A stretch of DNA of 64,000 nt, taken from positions 1,103,001 through 1,167,000 of the forward strand of contig NC_019676.1 in assembly GCF_000316625.1 (NCBI RefSeq), given 5' to 3'. The notes below the pieces were generated by a model, which did no database searches, was not told the origin of the DNA, and worked only from the letters and a program-made list of their open reading frames with translations. Below are positions 21,338 to 32,922 of this stretch, one piece after another. The DNA is from Nostoc sp. PCC 7107. GTDB taxonomy: Bacteria; Cyanobacteriota; Cyanobacteriia; Cyanobacteriales; Nostocaceae. A program made the position numbers and the translations under genes. Each line of letters starts with the position of its first letter. Positions within the stretch are counted from its first letter, which is position 1.

Positions 21338-22753
21338 TTAATTAACAGGCCGATCGCCACCAAATTCTGAGTTGTAACCTTCTTCACCGTGTTCGTTGAT
21401 ATCCAAACCTTGAATTTCGGCTTCTTCTTTGACCCGCAGACCAACGGTAGCATCGATAACTTTGAGAATAATAAAAGTGCCACCTGCGGCGATCGCATAA
21501 GCAATCATAATTGCTGTTAGTTCTACTCCTAGTTCGCCAAAGTTACCTTGCAATAACCCGTCTTTACCACCGCCATTAACTTGAGTTGTGGCAAATACTG
21601 CGGTTAAGATTGCCCCAACTGTACCACCAACACCATGCACGGGATAGGTATCTAAAGCATCGTCAATTTGGAGCTTGTGTTTGAAACTGACTGCATAGAA
21701 GCAGACAAAGGAGGTAATAAAACCAATTAAAATTGCGGCTAAAGGAGTCACAAATCCTGCGGCTGGGGTAATGCCTACCAGACCTGCAACCGCCCCTGTA
21801 GCCGCACCTACAGCAGTTGGTTTACCTCGTAGTGTTGCTTCTAAAATCAGCCACATCAAGGCCCCCGCCGCCGCCGCGGTATTGGTAGCAACAAAGGCGG
21901 TAGTTGCTATATTAGTAGCTACATTACCAGAAGTTCCACTAGCAACAGATAAAGCACTACCAGCGTTGAAACCAAACCAACCAAACCACAATAAGCCAGC
22001 ACCTAACAAAATGAAAGGCACGTTGTGGGGTGGACTGAGGCGGTCTGGGTGAGTTTTGCGGGGGCCGAGAACGATCGCAGCCACTAACGCTGAAACCCCA
22101 GAACTAATATGCACCACTGTCCCACCCGCAAAGTCGAGAGCGCCTAAACCACCGTATAAGCCGAGGAATCCACCTTTTGCCCAGACCATGTGAGCGAGGG
22201 GGCTATAAATAAAGGTTGACCACAGTAAGACAAATAAACTGTAGGCGCGGAAACTCATCCGTTCAGCGATCGCACCGGAAATCAATGCTGGGCTGATAAT
22301 GGCAAACATAGCTTGATAAATCATGTATGCCTGATGGGGAATTGTGGGAGCATAAGAAACTACCTCATTCGGCTCGGAACCTTGGAGATAATTAGTTGTT
22401 TCTAGACCCACACCGTTTAAACCGAGCCACTGTAAACCGCCTATAATTGGATTCCCTGGTGCAAAAGCCAGACTATAACCCCACAATACCCAGGTAACGC
22501 CAACTATGGCCATCAACACAAAGCTCATCATCAAAGTGTTGAGGATATTGCGCGATCGCACAAATCCACCGTAAAAGAACGCTAATCCTGGTGTCATCAA
22601 CAAAACTAGTGCTGATGATACCAGCATAAATGCTGTATCTCCTGTATCAGATGTAGGTGGCGCTGCTGCTGTTTGGGCAAAAGCATTGCCCATTAACGGC
22701 CATCCTACAAATAATAGGGTCATAGCCGCGATCGTCAAAACTTTCTTCAACAC
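21338..22753 (-). CDS. amt: Ammonium transporter (Amt family), first copy
   Basis: Ammonium channel of the cytoplasmic membrane, about 471 residues. Visible features are a cleavable signal peptide (LKKVLTIAAMTLLFVGWPLMGNAFA), eleven expected helices, and Amt blocks such as FFYGGFVRSRNILNTL, GGTVVHISSGVSAL and VHGVGGTVGAILTAVF carrying the pore histidines. The frame can start at a TTG (22783), but a GTG at 22753 has an AGAAGGGG ribosome binding site and begins the signal peptide directly, so I prefer it. A GTA-N8-TAC sequence lies just upstream. The related second transporter lies 0.8 kb away on the same strand. Confidence 0.93.
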   Translation of the reverse strand: MLKKVLTIAAMTLLFVGWPLMGNAFAQTAAAPPTSDTGDTAFMLVSSALVLLMTPGLAFFYGGFVRSRNILNTLMMSFVLMAIVGVTWVLWGYSLAFAPGNPIIGGLQWLGLNGVGLETTNYLQGSEPNEVVSYAPTIPHQAYMIYQAMFAIISPALISGAIAERMSFRAYSLFVLLWSTFIYSPLAHMVWAKGGFLGLYGGLGALDFAGGTVVHISSGVSALVAAIVLGPRKTHPDRLSPPHNVPFILLGAGLLWFGWFGFNAGSALSVASGTSGNVATNIATTAFVATNTAAAAGALMWLILEATLRGKPTAVGAATGAVAGLVGITPAAGFVTPLAAILIGFITSFVCFYAVSFKHKLQIDDALDTYPVHGVGGTVGAILTAVFATTQVNGGGKDGLLQGNFGELGVELTAIMIAYAIAAGGTFIILKVIDATVGLRVKEEAEIQGLDINEHGEEGYNSEFGGDRPVN

Positions 22754-22790
22754 TTGTTTTTGTCCCCTTCTACTGGAACTCAAGATTTTT

Positions 22791-22804
22791 GTATACTAAA
22801 ATAC
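22791..22804 (-). promoter_or_regulatory. Candidate NtcA site upstream of the first amt gene
   Basis: GTA, eight bases, then TAC: an exact match to the NtcA consensus, upstream of an ammonium transporter, a known class of NtcA target. The distance to the start codon is only about 40 bases, which does not fit a class II activator position at -41.5 with a normal leader. The site also overlaps a TAGTAT/TATACA -10-like sequence, so repression or a chance match is possible. Confidence 0.4.
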
Positions 22805-23044
22805 ATTTCAAGCTTTTTTGCAATTCTTTTTTGTCTTGAAAGATACTCAACTGGATTTATTTTCCAAAGATTAACAAAAATATAATCCTTGTGATAGTTA
22901 CTAAAACATTAACTAAGGTGTGTCAGTGCAATTTTTCCATTTTTGTTCAAGTCATCACAATGATGTTTGGGGATAAAAAACTGCTGTATTTGAGTTAGCA
23001 CTTTTAAAACTGCATTAACAGAAAAATCACAAGCGAAATTGCAT

Positions 23045-23368
23045 TTAATTTCTAGGTGCAAACATGATAATTAAGACACTAAGTAATGCTAAAAACGTAC
23101 CAATCAAGTCGTAACTATCAGGTGTAACTTTATCTACTTGCCAACCCCAAAGCATTGCCATTGCGATAAAAATGCCACCATACGCCGCGTAAACTCTCCC
23201 AAAATTCGCAGGCTGAAAAGTAGAAATTACACCATAAAGAACTAAACTAATTCCACCCAAAATCCCCAACCAAAATGACTGGTCTTGCCTTAACCATAAC
23301 CAAATGAGATAACAGCCACCCAGTTCAAATAAACCAGTCCAAATAAAATAAATTAGGGACTTAATCAT
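23045..23368 (-). CDS. YnfA/UPF0060-family small membrane protein
   Basis: The 107-residue protein has four hydrophobic helices and the UPF0060 pattern: FELGGCYLIWLWLR near the N-terminus, LYGVISTFQPANFGRVYAAYGG in the middle and a final hydrophobic helix ending MFAPRN. The family resembles small multidrug-resistance transporters; its function is not settled. The frame continues upstream to 23485, but that part crosses the amt terminator hairpin, so the ATG at 23368 (MIKSLIYF) is the likely start. It lies between the two ammonium transporter genes on the same strand. Confidence 0.88.
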   Translation of the reverse strand: MIKSLIYFIWTGLFELGGCYLIWLWLRQDQSFWLGILGGISLVLYGVISTFQPANFGRVYAAYGGIFIAMAMLWGWQVDKVTPDSYDLIGTFLALLSVLIIMFAPRN

Positions 23369-23462
23369 ATATAAATTTAAAATTTTTATTTCTAAATAAA
23401 AGTCATTAAATGTCAAAATCCCTCGAAAATAACTTGAAACCGTAGTTGAATCAATATTTAAT

Positions 23463-23505
23463 AAAAAACCGCCCTCTACATTCAAGAAAAAAGTTGTAGG
23501 GGCGG
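23463..23505 (-). terminator. Rho-independent terminator of the second amt gene
   Basis: On the minus strand an arm CCGCCCCTACA pairs with TGTAGAGGGCGG around an A/T-rich loop, followed by TTTTTTAT. It lies just after the second amt stop codon and separates it from the ynfA-like gene. Confidence 0.85.
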
Positions 23506-23540
23506 ATGTTTATCAAAAATAAAACTAGAGATTTACCAGC

Positions 23541-25157
23541 TTATAGAGTACTTGGTATATCACCACCTGATGAAATACCTCCAGAACTTGACCCTTCCGA
23601 AAATCCCCCATGACTGGCTTCTTTAACGAATCCACTGTAAGCTTCCATACCGTGTTCGCCGATATCTAAGCCTTCTAATTCTTCTTCTCTGGTGACTCTG
23701 ATTCCTAAAGTCGCTTTTAGTGCTAACCAAATGATGGTGCTGAGAAGAACTGTCATTCCTCCAACTGCCAAAATCCCAATAATTTGGGGAATTAATGTCC
23801 CAAAACCACCGCCGAAAAATAAACCATGTGGGCCGACTGGTTTACCTGCTAAGTCAACCAGCCAAGGATAACCACCAGGGCCAACAGAAAATAGACCAAC
23901 TGCTAAAGTACCCCAAATACCACAAACTAAGTGAACCGAGGTAGCGCCTACTGGGTCATCAATACCAAGTTTGTCAAAAAATGGTACAGAGAAAACAACT
24001 AAAATTCCAGCAACTAAGCCAATGACTATGGAACTAGGAATGTTGACGTAAGCGCAAGATGCTGTAATGCCTACCAAGCCTGCCAAAATACCGTTAATAA
24101 TCATGGACAAGTCTGGCTTACCCAAGTACAACCAAGCTACAGCTGTAGCAGCAATACCACCAACAGCACCCGCCATGTTGGTTGTTAAAGCAATGTGAGT
24201 AATTGCATTTGGGTCAGCAGCCATTACGGAACCGGGGTTGAAACCAAACCACCCCAACCACAAAATCAAACACCCCAAAGTGGCAATACTCATGTTGTGA
24301 CCTGGGAGAGCCACCGCTTGTTTATCTTGATATTTGCCAATGCGTGGCCCAAGAAATGCGGCTCCCATCAACGCAGCCCAGCCACCAACTGAGTGAACTA
24401 CTGTAGAACCAGCAAAATCCCAAAAACCCATGTCAGCCAGCCAACCAGCACCCCAAATCCAGTGTCCGGTGATGGGGTAAGCAATACCTACAAGTAATAG
24501 GCTGAAAATTAAGAAGTCAACAAACTTAATCCGTTCCGCAACTGCACCAGACACAATTGTGGCTGCGGTTCCCGCAAATACTAGCTGGAACAAGAATTTG
24601 GCTGCTAAAGGAACACCTGTCCAACTGAGAGCGCTAAACACTCCTTTGTAAGCATCGCCAGTTGCAGGGCTGTTATCTACTCCTGATAGGAACAAGCCAC
24701 TGAGTCCGATGAAATCATTACCATCGCCAAACATTAAACCAAAACCGATCGCCCAAAATGCCACGGTCGATAGGGCAAATACAATTAAGTTCTTTGCTAA
24801 AACGTTAACGGCGTTCTTTTGACGGCAAAACCCGGTTTCTAACATACAAAAACCGGCGTTCATGAAAAACACTAAAAAGGCCGCGATCGCTACCCATAAT
24901 GTATCAATAGCAACTTTCAGTTCTGCGGTTGTCGGGCCTGCGGGTGCGGGAGTTTGAGCTACGGCTACATAACCCCAACCCAAGACAATTAGACAAGCCA
25001 ACGGTAAGCAAGCTTGCCAACTGGGAGAAAGTCGCTTAATTGCTAAAGTGAATCGCTTGAGTGTTGAGTTAAATTGTGTGCTTTTAGCGTATTTTCTGGC
25101 AGATGATCGCCTAATTTTTGTTTTTGATTTCTGTCTCTGCATGAGTTTGAACATCAT
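23541..25157 (-). CDS. amt: Ammonium transporter (Amt family), second copy
   Basis: About 538 residues, longer than the first copy because of a basic N-terminal extension ([18 protein letters not shown]) before the signal-like helix ending YVAVAQTP. Amt motifs include [36 protein letters not shown] and [16 protein letters not shown]. The C-terminus ends in a Gly/Ser-rich tail ([11 protein letters not shown]). The frame is open up to 25283; I chose 25157, next to a GGAGG sequence, but 25169, 25154 and 25142 are also possible. A GTA-N8-TAC site lies about 470 bases upstream. Confidence 0.92.
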   Translation of the reverse strand: MMFKLMQRQKSKTKIRRSSARKYAKSTQFNSTLKRFTLAIKRLSPSWQACLPLACLIVLGWGYVAVAQTPAPAGPTTAELKVAIDTLWVAIAAFLVFFMNAGFCMLETGFCRQKNAVNVLAKNLIVFALSTVAFWAIGFGLMFGDGNDFIGLSGLFLSGVDNSPATGDAYKGVFSALSWTGVPLAAKFLFQLVFAGTAATIVSGAVAERIKFVDFLIFSLLLVGIAYPITGHWIWGAGWLADMGFWDFAGSTVVHSVGGWAALMGAAFLGPRIGKYQDKQAVALPGHNMSIATLGCLILWLGWFGFNPGSVMAADPNAITHIALTTNMAGAVGGIAATAVAWLYLGKPDLSMIINGILAGLVGITASCAYVNIPSSIVIGLVAGILVVFSVPFFDKLGIDDPVGATSVHLVCGIWGTLAVGLFSVGPGGYPWLVDLAGKPVGPHGLFFGGGFGTLIPQIIGILAVGGMTVLLSTIIWLALKATLGIRVTREEELEGLDIGEHGMEAYSGFVKEASHGGFSEGSSSGGISSGGDIPSTL

Positions 25158-25884
25158 CCTCCAAACCATCCTGAATGGAAAAACATCTAGAGCAAAAAAA
25201 CTAACGTTGTAAGTTAAATCCAGTGGCTTTTGATATTTATCTTTAAACCACTTATTTCTACGCCAGAAAGCCAAATAGCCCAACTAGGAGTTTAGAAAAT
25301 TGACTAAACTCTTGTAAATATTTTTGCTGTTATCCTTAAGAAATTATTATGTATTATCCGAAACAGTCAAGTCTCCTTCACTTAATCTTTAATCTTGGAA
25401 TTATCGTACTTGATGCGCTTAACTGCTGGCAATTGTCAATACAATGCTGGTAAAAAATGAAGCAGACAGTGACACATCATTTGCACAATACATTCAGACT
25501 ACTGCAAGTTTGCTACTGTGAACTTACAAAAAATTCCCTGACAGAAATTATTCCAGTACTTCCTGTTGTGAATATTGGTGAATTCACAAATAAATTTGAC
25601 TGATTCTCTATTTATCAAAACCGCAATTCTGTATCCTTAGATACTATTTTTTGATGACTATTTTTTCACTACACTGAAAGTGATGAGAGCAAAAAACTAC
25701 ATCCTTTGCAGGGAATGGATTTATACTCATCGGTAAATAAGATTAAAAAATAATATTAAATTTTTATAAAAAAAATTAATCAACTGTTACTTAATTTCTT
25801 AAGTCACAATCCTTACTTAAATACAAGGGTGGAAAAAGTCTATGCAACTCTTATACTCCACCCTCCCACACCCTTGATCTGTGG
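25158..25884. other. Long AT-rich spacer between purE and amt
   Basis: No convincing gene. It contains a candidate NtcA site (25631-25644), and near 25824-25876 a CAAGGGTG/CACCCTTG inverted repeat just downstream of purE that may end its transcript. A long leader for amt is likely. Confidence 0.5.
25631..25644 (-). promoter_or_regulatory. Candidate NtcA site for the second amt gene
   Basis: GTA, eight bases, TAC, an exact NtcA consensus. On the minus strand a weak -10-like TAGAGA lies about 21 bases downstream of it, close to the class II spacing. The implied leader to amt would be roughly 430 bases. Confidence 0.4.
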
Positions 25885-26403
25885 TTAAAGTTCTTCTTTT
25901 AAATATTGTTCATAACCTAGCTGCTCTAATTTTGCTTGCTTTGCCATCACCAATTCCGATAGAGATTGGCGGTATTGCTGGACTTTTGCAAGTAAATCTG
26001 GTTGATGAGTAGCGAGAATTTGCACAGCTAACAAACCAGCATTCTTCGCATTACCAATGGCTACTGTTGCTACTGGGATACCTGATGGCATTTGGACAAT
26101 AGAATATAAAGAATCAACACCTTGTAAATTTCGGGTGGCAACAGGTACGCCAATTACAGGTAAAGGTGTGAGGGAGGCTACCATACCTGGGAGATGAGCC
26201 GCACCGCCAGCACCAGCTATAATCACCTTAATGCCACGTTGATGGGCAGTTTGGGCATATTGCACCATCCGTTCTGGGGTACGATGGGCAGAAACGATCG
26301 CTACTTCTGTTTCTACACCAAACTCTGCACAAATAGCGATCGCATCTTTCATGGTGGGCAAATCAGAATCGCTGCCCATGATAATACCGACAAGGGGAGA
26401 CAT
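25885..26403 (-). CDS. purE: N5-carboxyaminoimidazole ribonucleotide mutase
   Basis: Converts N5-CAIR to CAIR in purine biosynthesis. The 172-residue protein has the class I PurE signature: [13 protein letters not shown] at the N-terminus, [10 protein letters not shown] with the catalytic His, [15 protein letters not shown], and [25 protein letters not shown]. The length is normal. Divergent from nagA across a spacer of about 100 bases containing a heptamer-like TTTTAGAT repeat. No purK is adjacent. Confidence 0.96.
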   Translation of the reverse strand: MSPLVGIIMGSDSDLPTMKDAIAICAEFGVETEVAIVSAHRTPERMVQYAQTAHQRGIKVIIAGAGGAAHLPGMVASLTPLPVIGVPVATRNLQGVDSLYSIVQMPSGIPVATVAIGNAKNAGLLAVQILATHQPDLLAKVQQYRQSLSELVMAKQAKLEQLGYEQYLKEEL

Positions 26404-26501
26404 AGAATTTTGGATTTTAGATTTTAGATTTTGGATTAAAGGCTGATTGCGAGATTTACAATCGTGTCAGACTTAGACTTAGCTACTTTCAGTCCAAGGT
26501 G

Positions 26502-27695
26502 ATGACTCAAGCAACACACAAACCCATCGCTTCAAATGTAGATATTATCAATGCGCGTGTACCTGGTTATCAAGATTTACAAATGCTCTTAGTTAACCAC
26601 GAAGGCGTGATTGAGCAAATCTTGCCAATGAATACGGTATGCAAACGAGTTGCTCACCCCGATGTACAAATATGGGATGTAGCTGGTGACTGGATTTCGT
26701 TAGGCGGTGTTGATTTACAGATTAATGGGGCGTTAGGTTTGGCATTTCCCGAATTAACAGCCGAAAATGCTTATATGCTGCCAAAAATTTCCCAATATTT
26801 GTGGGATGTTGGGGTTGATGCTTATGTACCAACATTAGTAACTACTTCTGTAGAAAATTTTCAGCGATCGCTTGCCATTATTGCTGATTTTGCTTTTAGT
26901 TCAACAGTCGGGGCAGAAATTCTCGGTGTACATCTAGAAGGGCCATTTTTGAATTATGGGAAACGTGGCGCACATCCAGCGGAATATCTCTTACCGCTGA
27001 CAATTGAGGAAGTTAAAAGGGTATTGGGTGAATATGCCTCAATTGTCAAAATTATTACCCTAGCGCCAGAGTTAGACCCTAACGGAGAGGTCATAGCATA
27101 TTTGCATTCTTTAGGCATCACTGTCAGCTTAGGACATTCTCAGGCAACAGCTGACCAAACCCAAAAAGCCTTTGATTTGGGCGCAACAATGGTGACTCAT
27201 GCCTTCAACGCTATGCCACCATTACACCACCGCGAACCGGGATTATTAGGAGCAGCAATTACCAATCCTGATGTAATGTGTGGTTTTATTGCCGATGGAC
27301 AACATGTTGCGCCAACAATGCTCAAAATTCTCCTGCGGGCAACTCAAGAACTATTCTTAGTCAGTGATGCCTTAGCACCCTTGGGTTTACCTGATGGCGT
27401 ATATCCTTGGGACAGCCGACACATTGAAGTTAAACATGGTACAGCCCGACTGCTAGATGGCACGTTAACAGGAACGACTTTACCATTATTTGTGGGAGTG
27501 CAGAATTTAGTGAAGTGGGGAATTTGTGATGTCGAACGAGCGATCGCTTTAGCTACGGATGCACCCAGAAAAGCCATCGATTTACCCGTAATTTCTCCCG
27601 GTCAAAATGCTAGTTTACTGCGTTGGCATTGGAATGAGACAACCCAAGAACTAACTTGGCAGCGACTACATAGCAATACGTTTCAGTTAAGGTGA
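26502..27695 (+). CDS. nagA: N-acetylglucosamine-6-phosphate deacetylase
   Basis: Amidohydrolase that converts GlcNAc-6-P to glucosamine-6-P in aminosugar recycling. The 397-residue protein shows GGVDLQINGALG, the metal-binding Glu in LGVHLEGPFLNYGKRGAHP, the His in VSLGHSQATADQ and THAFNAMPPLHHREPG, and FLVSDALAPLGLPDGVYPW with the catalytic Asp. The ATG at 26502 follows an AAGG; an in-frame GTG lies immediately upstream. It is convergent with prk. Possible roles are peptidoglycan recycling or chitin-sugar use; no nagB is nearby. Confidence 0.94.
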   Translation: MTQATHKPIASNVDIINARVPGYQDLQMLLVNHEGVIEQILPMNTVCKRVAHPDVQIWDVAGDWISLGGVDLQINGALGLAFPELTAENAYMLPKISQYLWDVGVDAYVPTLVTTSVENFQRSLAIIADFAFSSTVGAEILGVHLEGPFLNYGKRGAHPAEYLLPLTIEEVKRVLGEYASIVKIITLAPELDPNGEVIAYLHSLGITVSLGHSQATADQTQKAFDLGATMVTHAFNAMPPLHHREPGLLGAAITNPDVMCGFIADGQHVAPTMLKILLRATQELFLVSDALAPLGLPDGVYPWDSRHIEVKHGTARLLDGTLTGTTLPLFVGVQNLVKWGICDVERAIALATDAPRKAIDLPVISPGQNASLLRWHWNETTQELTWQRLHSNTFQLR

Positions 27696-27804
27696 TGAGG
27701 GTTGATCTCTCAATTTTTGCTTACCTATCAGACAATCAGCAAGATTTGGGGGAGTCAAAAGTCAATGGTCAATGTTTTTTCTTTGGACTATTCTCTATTC
27801 CCCC

Positions 27805-27838
27805 AAATAAAAAGGGGGTACCCCCGGAAGCACCCCCA
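27805..27838 (-). terminator. Rho-independent terminator of prk
   Basis: On the minus strand a GGGGGT arm pairs with ACCCCC around a GC-rich loop, followed by TTTTTATTT. It lies about 30 bases after the prk stop codon in the convergent nagA-prk gap. Confidence 0.75.
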
Positions 27839-27869
27839 AACAATTTGACACAAACACTGCTGTTGAGTT

Positions 27870-28874
27870 TTAGACTTGAACCGCTAGTTTTGCTTCCTTT
27901 GATGTTAGACGCTCGTAGGTAGCACGCATTTTTAGACCTGTTAGTACTTGGAACAAACCAGTTCCATTGTTGGAACCAGGATACTCACGGTGTTGGAGTA
28001 ACAAGTGAGTCATTTCGCCTTCGTACTTGGTGGAGGTGTTGCTGAGGTGGTTTTCGATGTAGATGATTTCTTCTAGGTTGTCAAATTGACCATCTACTTC
28101 TAGAACGGAGACGTAACGGCCATAGTAAACATCGGAACCATAGTACAGTTGCATACCTGGATAGGAACAGGTAAGCTTACGTCCGCAAGGAGTCCAGTTG
28201 ATAGTTGAACCTTCATCAAACAGGTAAACTGGAGCAAAGCCTTCTTTACCTTCGCGCTGCAACATCCGTACCCGCAAAACTTTACGCTCTGTGTCGTTTT
28301 TAATCAGGTTTGTCGGCAATACTTGGAGAACTACATCAGCGAATTCTCTTTGGGGTTCGATGTATTTTGTAAAGTCAGGTTTGCGGGAGTTGATAGCAGC
28401 TAAGACATCTTCGTAGCGATGACCTCTTTCTGCCATATCGCGCTGGATTTTCCAAGCAATTTTAACTTCATCGCTGATGTCAAAATAAACGCTAAAATCG
28501 AGCAGCGATCGCACTCGTTCATCATATAAAGGATGTAGACCTTCAACCACGATAATGTGATTTGGTTCTACTATTTCTGGCGGATCAATCAGGCCGGTTT
28601 CGTGGTTATAAATCGGCTTATTAATGGCTTGACCTTCTTTGAGCGCTTTAATTTGCTCATACATCAAGTCAAAATTGTTTGCCCTAGGGTCAAGTGCAGT
28701 TATCCCAGTTTCCTTGCGTTGTTTGCGATCTAGGCAATGATAGTCATCTAAACAGATAACTGTCATAAACTCTTCACCAAACAAGTCGATCAAACGACGC
28801 AAAAAAGTAGATTTGCCACACCCGGAGTCTCCGGCTACTCCAATTAGCACCACGCGTTCCGGCTTATTTGTCAT
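27870..28874 (-). CDS. prk: Phosphoribulokinase
   Basis: Calvin-cycle enzyme that phosphorylates ribulose-5-phosphate to RuBP. The 334-residue protein has the P-loop GDSGCGKST at residues 15-23. Redox-type cysteines lie at residues 19 and 41, the pair known to form the regulatory disulfide in cyanobacterial PRK, and a C-terminal pair is present in TPCGRKLTCSYPG. The thioredoxin/CP12/GAPDH regulation known for the family is therefore plausible. An AGAGGAG ribosome binding site precedes the ATG. The gene is divergent from petH across about 1.07 kb. Confidence 0.97.
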   Translation of the reverse strand: MTNKPERVVLIGVAGDSGCGKSTFLRRLIDLFGEEFMTVICLDDYHCLDRKQRKETGITALDPRANNFDLMYEQIKALKEGQAINKPIYNHETGLIDPPEIVEPNHIIVVEGLHPLYDERVRSLLDFSVYFDISDEVKIAWKIQRDMAERGHRYEDVLAAINSRKPDFTKYIEPQREFADVVLQVLPTNLIKNDTERKVLRVRMLQREGKEGFAPVYLFDEGSTINWTPCGRKLTCSYPGMQLYYGSDVYYGRYVSVLEVDGQFDNLEEIIYIENHLSNTSTKYEGEMTHLLLQHREYPGSNNGTGLFQVLTGLKMRATYERLTSKEAKLAVQV

Positions 28875-31270
<2,396 letters not shown>

Positions 31271-31330
31271 GTTGGTTATTAGTCAACAGATTAAGACAGC
31301 TGACAAAAGACAACTAAAAGCAAGATAATC

Positions 31331-31366
31331 TGTAGGGTGAGCGATGCTCACCCTACAATTGTTTTT
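31331..31366 (+). terminator. Rho-independent terminator of petH
   Basis: A perfect 12-bp stem, TGTAGGGTGAGC and GCTCACCCTACA, with a three-base loop, followed by ATTGTTTTTT. It lies 60 bases after the petH stop codon. Such GGGTG palindromes also occur as dispersed repeats in cyanobacteria. Confidence 0.9.
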
Positions 31367-31466
31367 TATATATACTTACTGAGAAAAGAGTCTTGGTGGT
31401 GGAAGTGAGTGCTAACTACTTTTAACTACTCAGCACTCAGCACTAAATATATTGGATGAAAAGTTT

Positions 31467-32756
31467 GTGGGTGTAAAGCTAGGAATACTAGGATTAGGTA
31501 CAGTAGGTACGGGTACGGTGCAACTACTACAAGATGCTGTTGGCCGTCATCCACTGTTAGAGGAAGTGGAAATCTATCGAGTAGGTGTACGATCGCAGGA
31601 CAAACCCCGTGCGGTAGAATTACCACAGTCAGTTGTAACTACAGATTTGGCAGCGATTGTCAATGATCCGTCCATAGATATTGTAGTTGAGGTGATGGGG
31701 GGATTGGAACCGGCGCGATCGCTGATTCTCCAAGCTATCAAAAATGGTAAACACGTAGTTACAGCGAATAAAGCCGCGATCGCGCGGTTTGGGGCAGAAA
31801 TTTTTAACGCCGCCAATGAAGCTGGTGTGTATGTAATGCTCGAAGCGGCTGTTGGCGGGGGAATTCCAGTAATTCAACCCTTAAAGCAAGCCTTAAGCGT
31901 CAACCGCATTCACACTGTTATTGGCATCGTTAACGGTACGACTAACTATATCTTGACGCGGATGCAAACTGAAGGTAGCGACTTCGGTGATGTGTTAGCT
32001 GATGCTCAACGTTTGGGCTATGCTGAAGCTGACCCCACGGCAGATGTCGATGGCTTAGATGCAGCCGATAAAATCGCAATTTTGGCATCTTTGGGTTTTG
32101 GGGGACGCATTAATTTACAAGATGTTTATTGTGAAGGAATTCGGCAAGTTAGCAAGACAGATATTAACTACGCCGAAAAATTGGGCTTTGTGATTAAATT
32201 ATTAGCGATCGCTAAATACCAAAACAACGCTAACTCTCAGTTGTCTGTGAGAGTTCATCCTACCTTTGTACCGAAATCTCACCCATTAGCCACTATTAAC
32301 GGTGTTTATAACGCCATTCTTGTAGAAGGCGAACCCATCGGTCAAGTGATGTTTTTTGGGCCGGGTGCAGGTGCAGGTGCAACAGCCAGCGCCGTCACCT
32401 CAGACATTTTAAATTTAGTAGCAGCCCTAAAGAGTAACTCTGCTGTACCAAATCCCCTACTTAGCTGTAGACATGAAGATTACTGTCAAGTTACCCCCAT
32501 TGCTGAATTAGTCACCCGTTTTTACGCCCGTTTCCTTACCAAAGACCACCCTGGTGTCATTGGTAAATTAGGTACTTGCTTTGGTAATCATGGTGTGAGT
32601 TTAGAATCTGTTGTGCAAACTGGCTTTCAAGGCGCATTAGCAGAAATTGTGGTTGTTACCCATGATGTAAAAGAAGGCGACTTCCGCCAAGCTTTGGATG
32701 AAATTCAAAATCTGGAAGCAATTGATAGGATTGCCAGTATCTTAAGAGTGCTGTAA
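31467..32756 (+). CDS. hom: Homoserine dehydrogenase
   Basis: Reduces aspartate semialdehyde to homoserine on the way to threonine and methionine. The protein has about 429 residues. The N-terminal Rossmann motif is LGILGLGTVGTGTVQLL. The catalytic domain carries VIGIVNGTTNYILTRM, YAEADPTADVDGLDAADKIAILASL and the FFGPGAGAGATASAVTSDI block. A C-terminal ACT domain (FLTKDHPGVIGKLGTCFGNHGVSLESV) suggests threonine feedback. I chose the GTG at 31467 (GVKLGILG); a TTG at 31452 is also possible. The gene is followed by a clear terminator. Confidence 0.95.
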   Translation: MGVKLGILGLGTVGTGTVQLLQDAVGRHPLLEEVEIYRVGVRSQDKPRAVELPQSVVTTDLAAIVNDPSIDIVVEVMGGLEPARSLILQAIKNGKHVVTANKAAIARFGAEIFNAANEAGVYVMLEAAVGGGIPVIQPLKQALSVNRIHTVIGIVNGTTNYILTRMQTEGSDFGDVLADAQRLGYAEADPTADVDGLDAADKIAILASLGFGGRINLQDVYCEGIRQVSKTDINYAEKLGFVIKLLAIAKYQNNANSQLSVRVHPTFVPKSHPLATINGVYNAILVEGEPIGQVMFFGPGAGAGATASAVTSDILNLVAALKSNSAVPNPLLSCRHEDYCQVTPIAELVTRFYARFLTKDHPGVIGKLGTCFGNHGVSLESVVQTGFQGALAEIVVVTHDVKEGDFRQALDEIQNLEAIDRIASILRVL

Positions 32757-32811
32757 GAAGTAAGAAGTATGAAATAAATGCTTTGGGATAATGTCTGAAA
32801 ACTAAGCTGTT

Positions 32812-32839
32812 AAACCCGCCTGTGCGGGTTTTGTTTGTA
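32812..32839 (+). terminator. Rho-independent terminator of hom
   Basis: AAACCCGC pairs with GCGGGTTT around CTGT, followed by TTGTTTG, about 55 bases after the hom stop codon. Confidence 0.88.
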
Positions 32840-32922
32840 TAATTACGACTTTAGTCACCTAGGCTTCCTCATTTTTTAGGTTAATTTCTCAAAATAAACT
32901 TGATTGCTTCCAGGGAAACACG

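Noticed and set aside
25645-25884. 6S RNA near a purine gene
   Set aside because: Cyanobacterial 6S RNA is linked to purK, not purE, and I could not fold a convincing long bulged hairpin here.
27692-27922. Plus-strand ORF of 76 codons after nagA
   Set aside because: It spans the prk terminator and enters prk antisense; no family resemblance.
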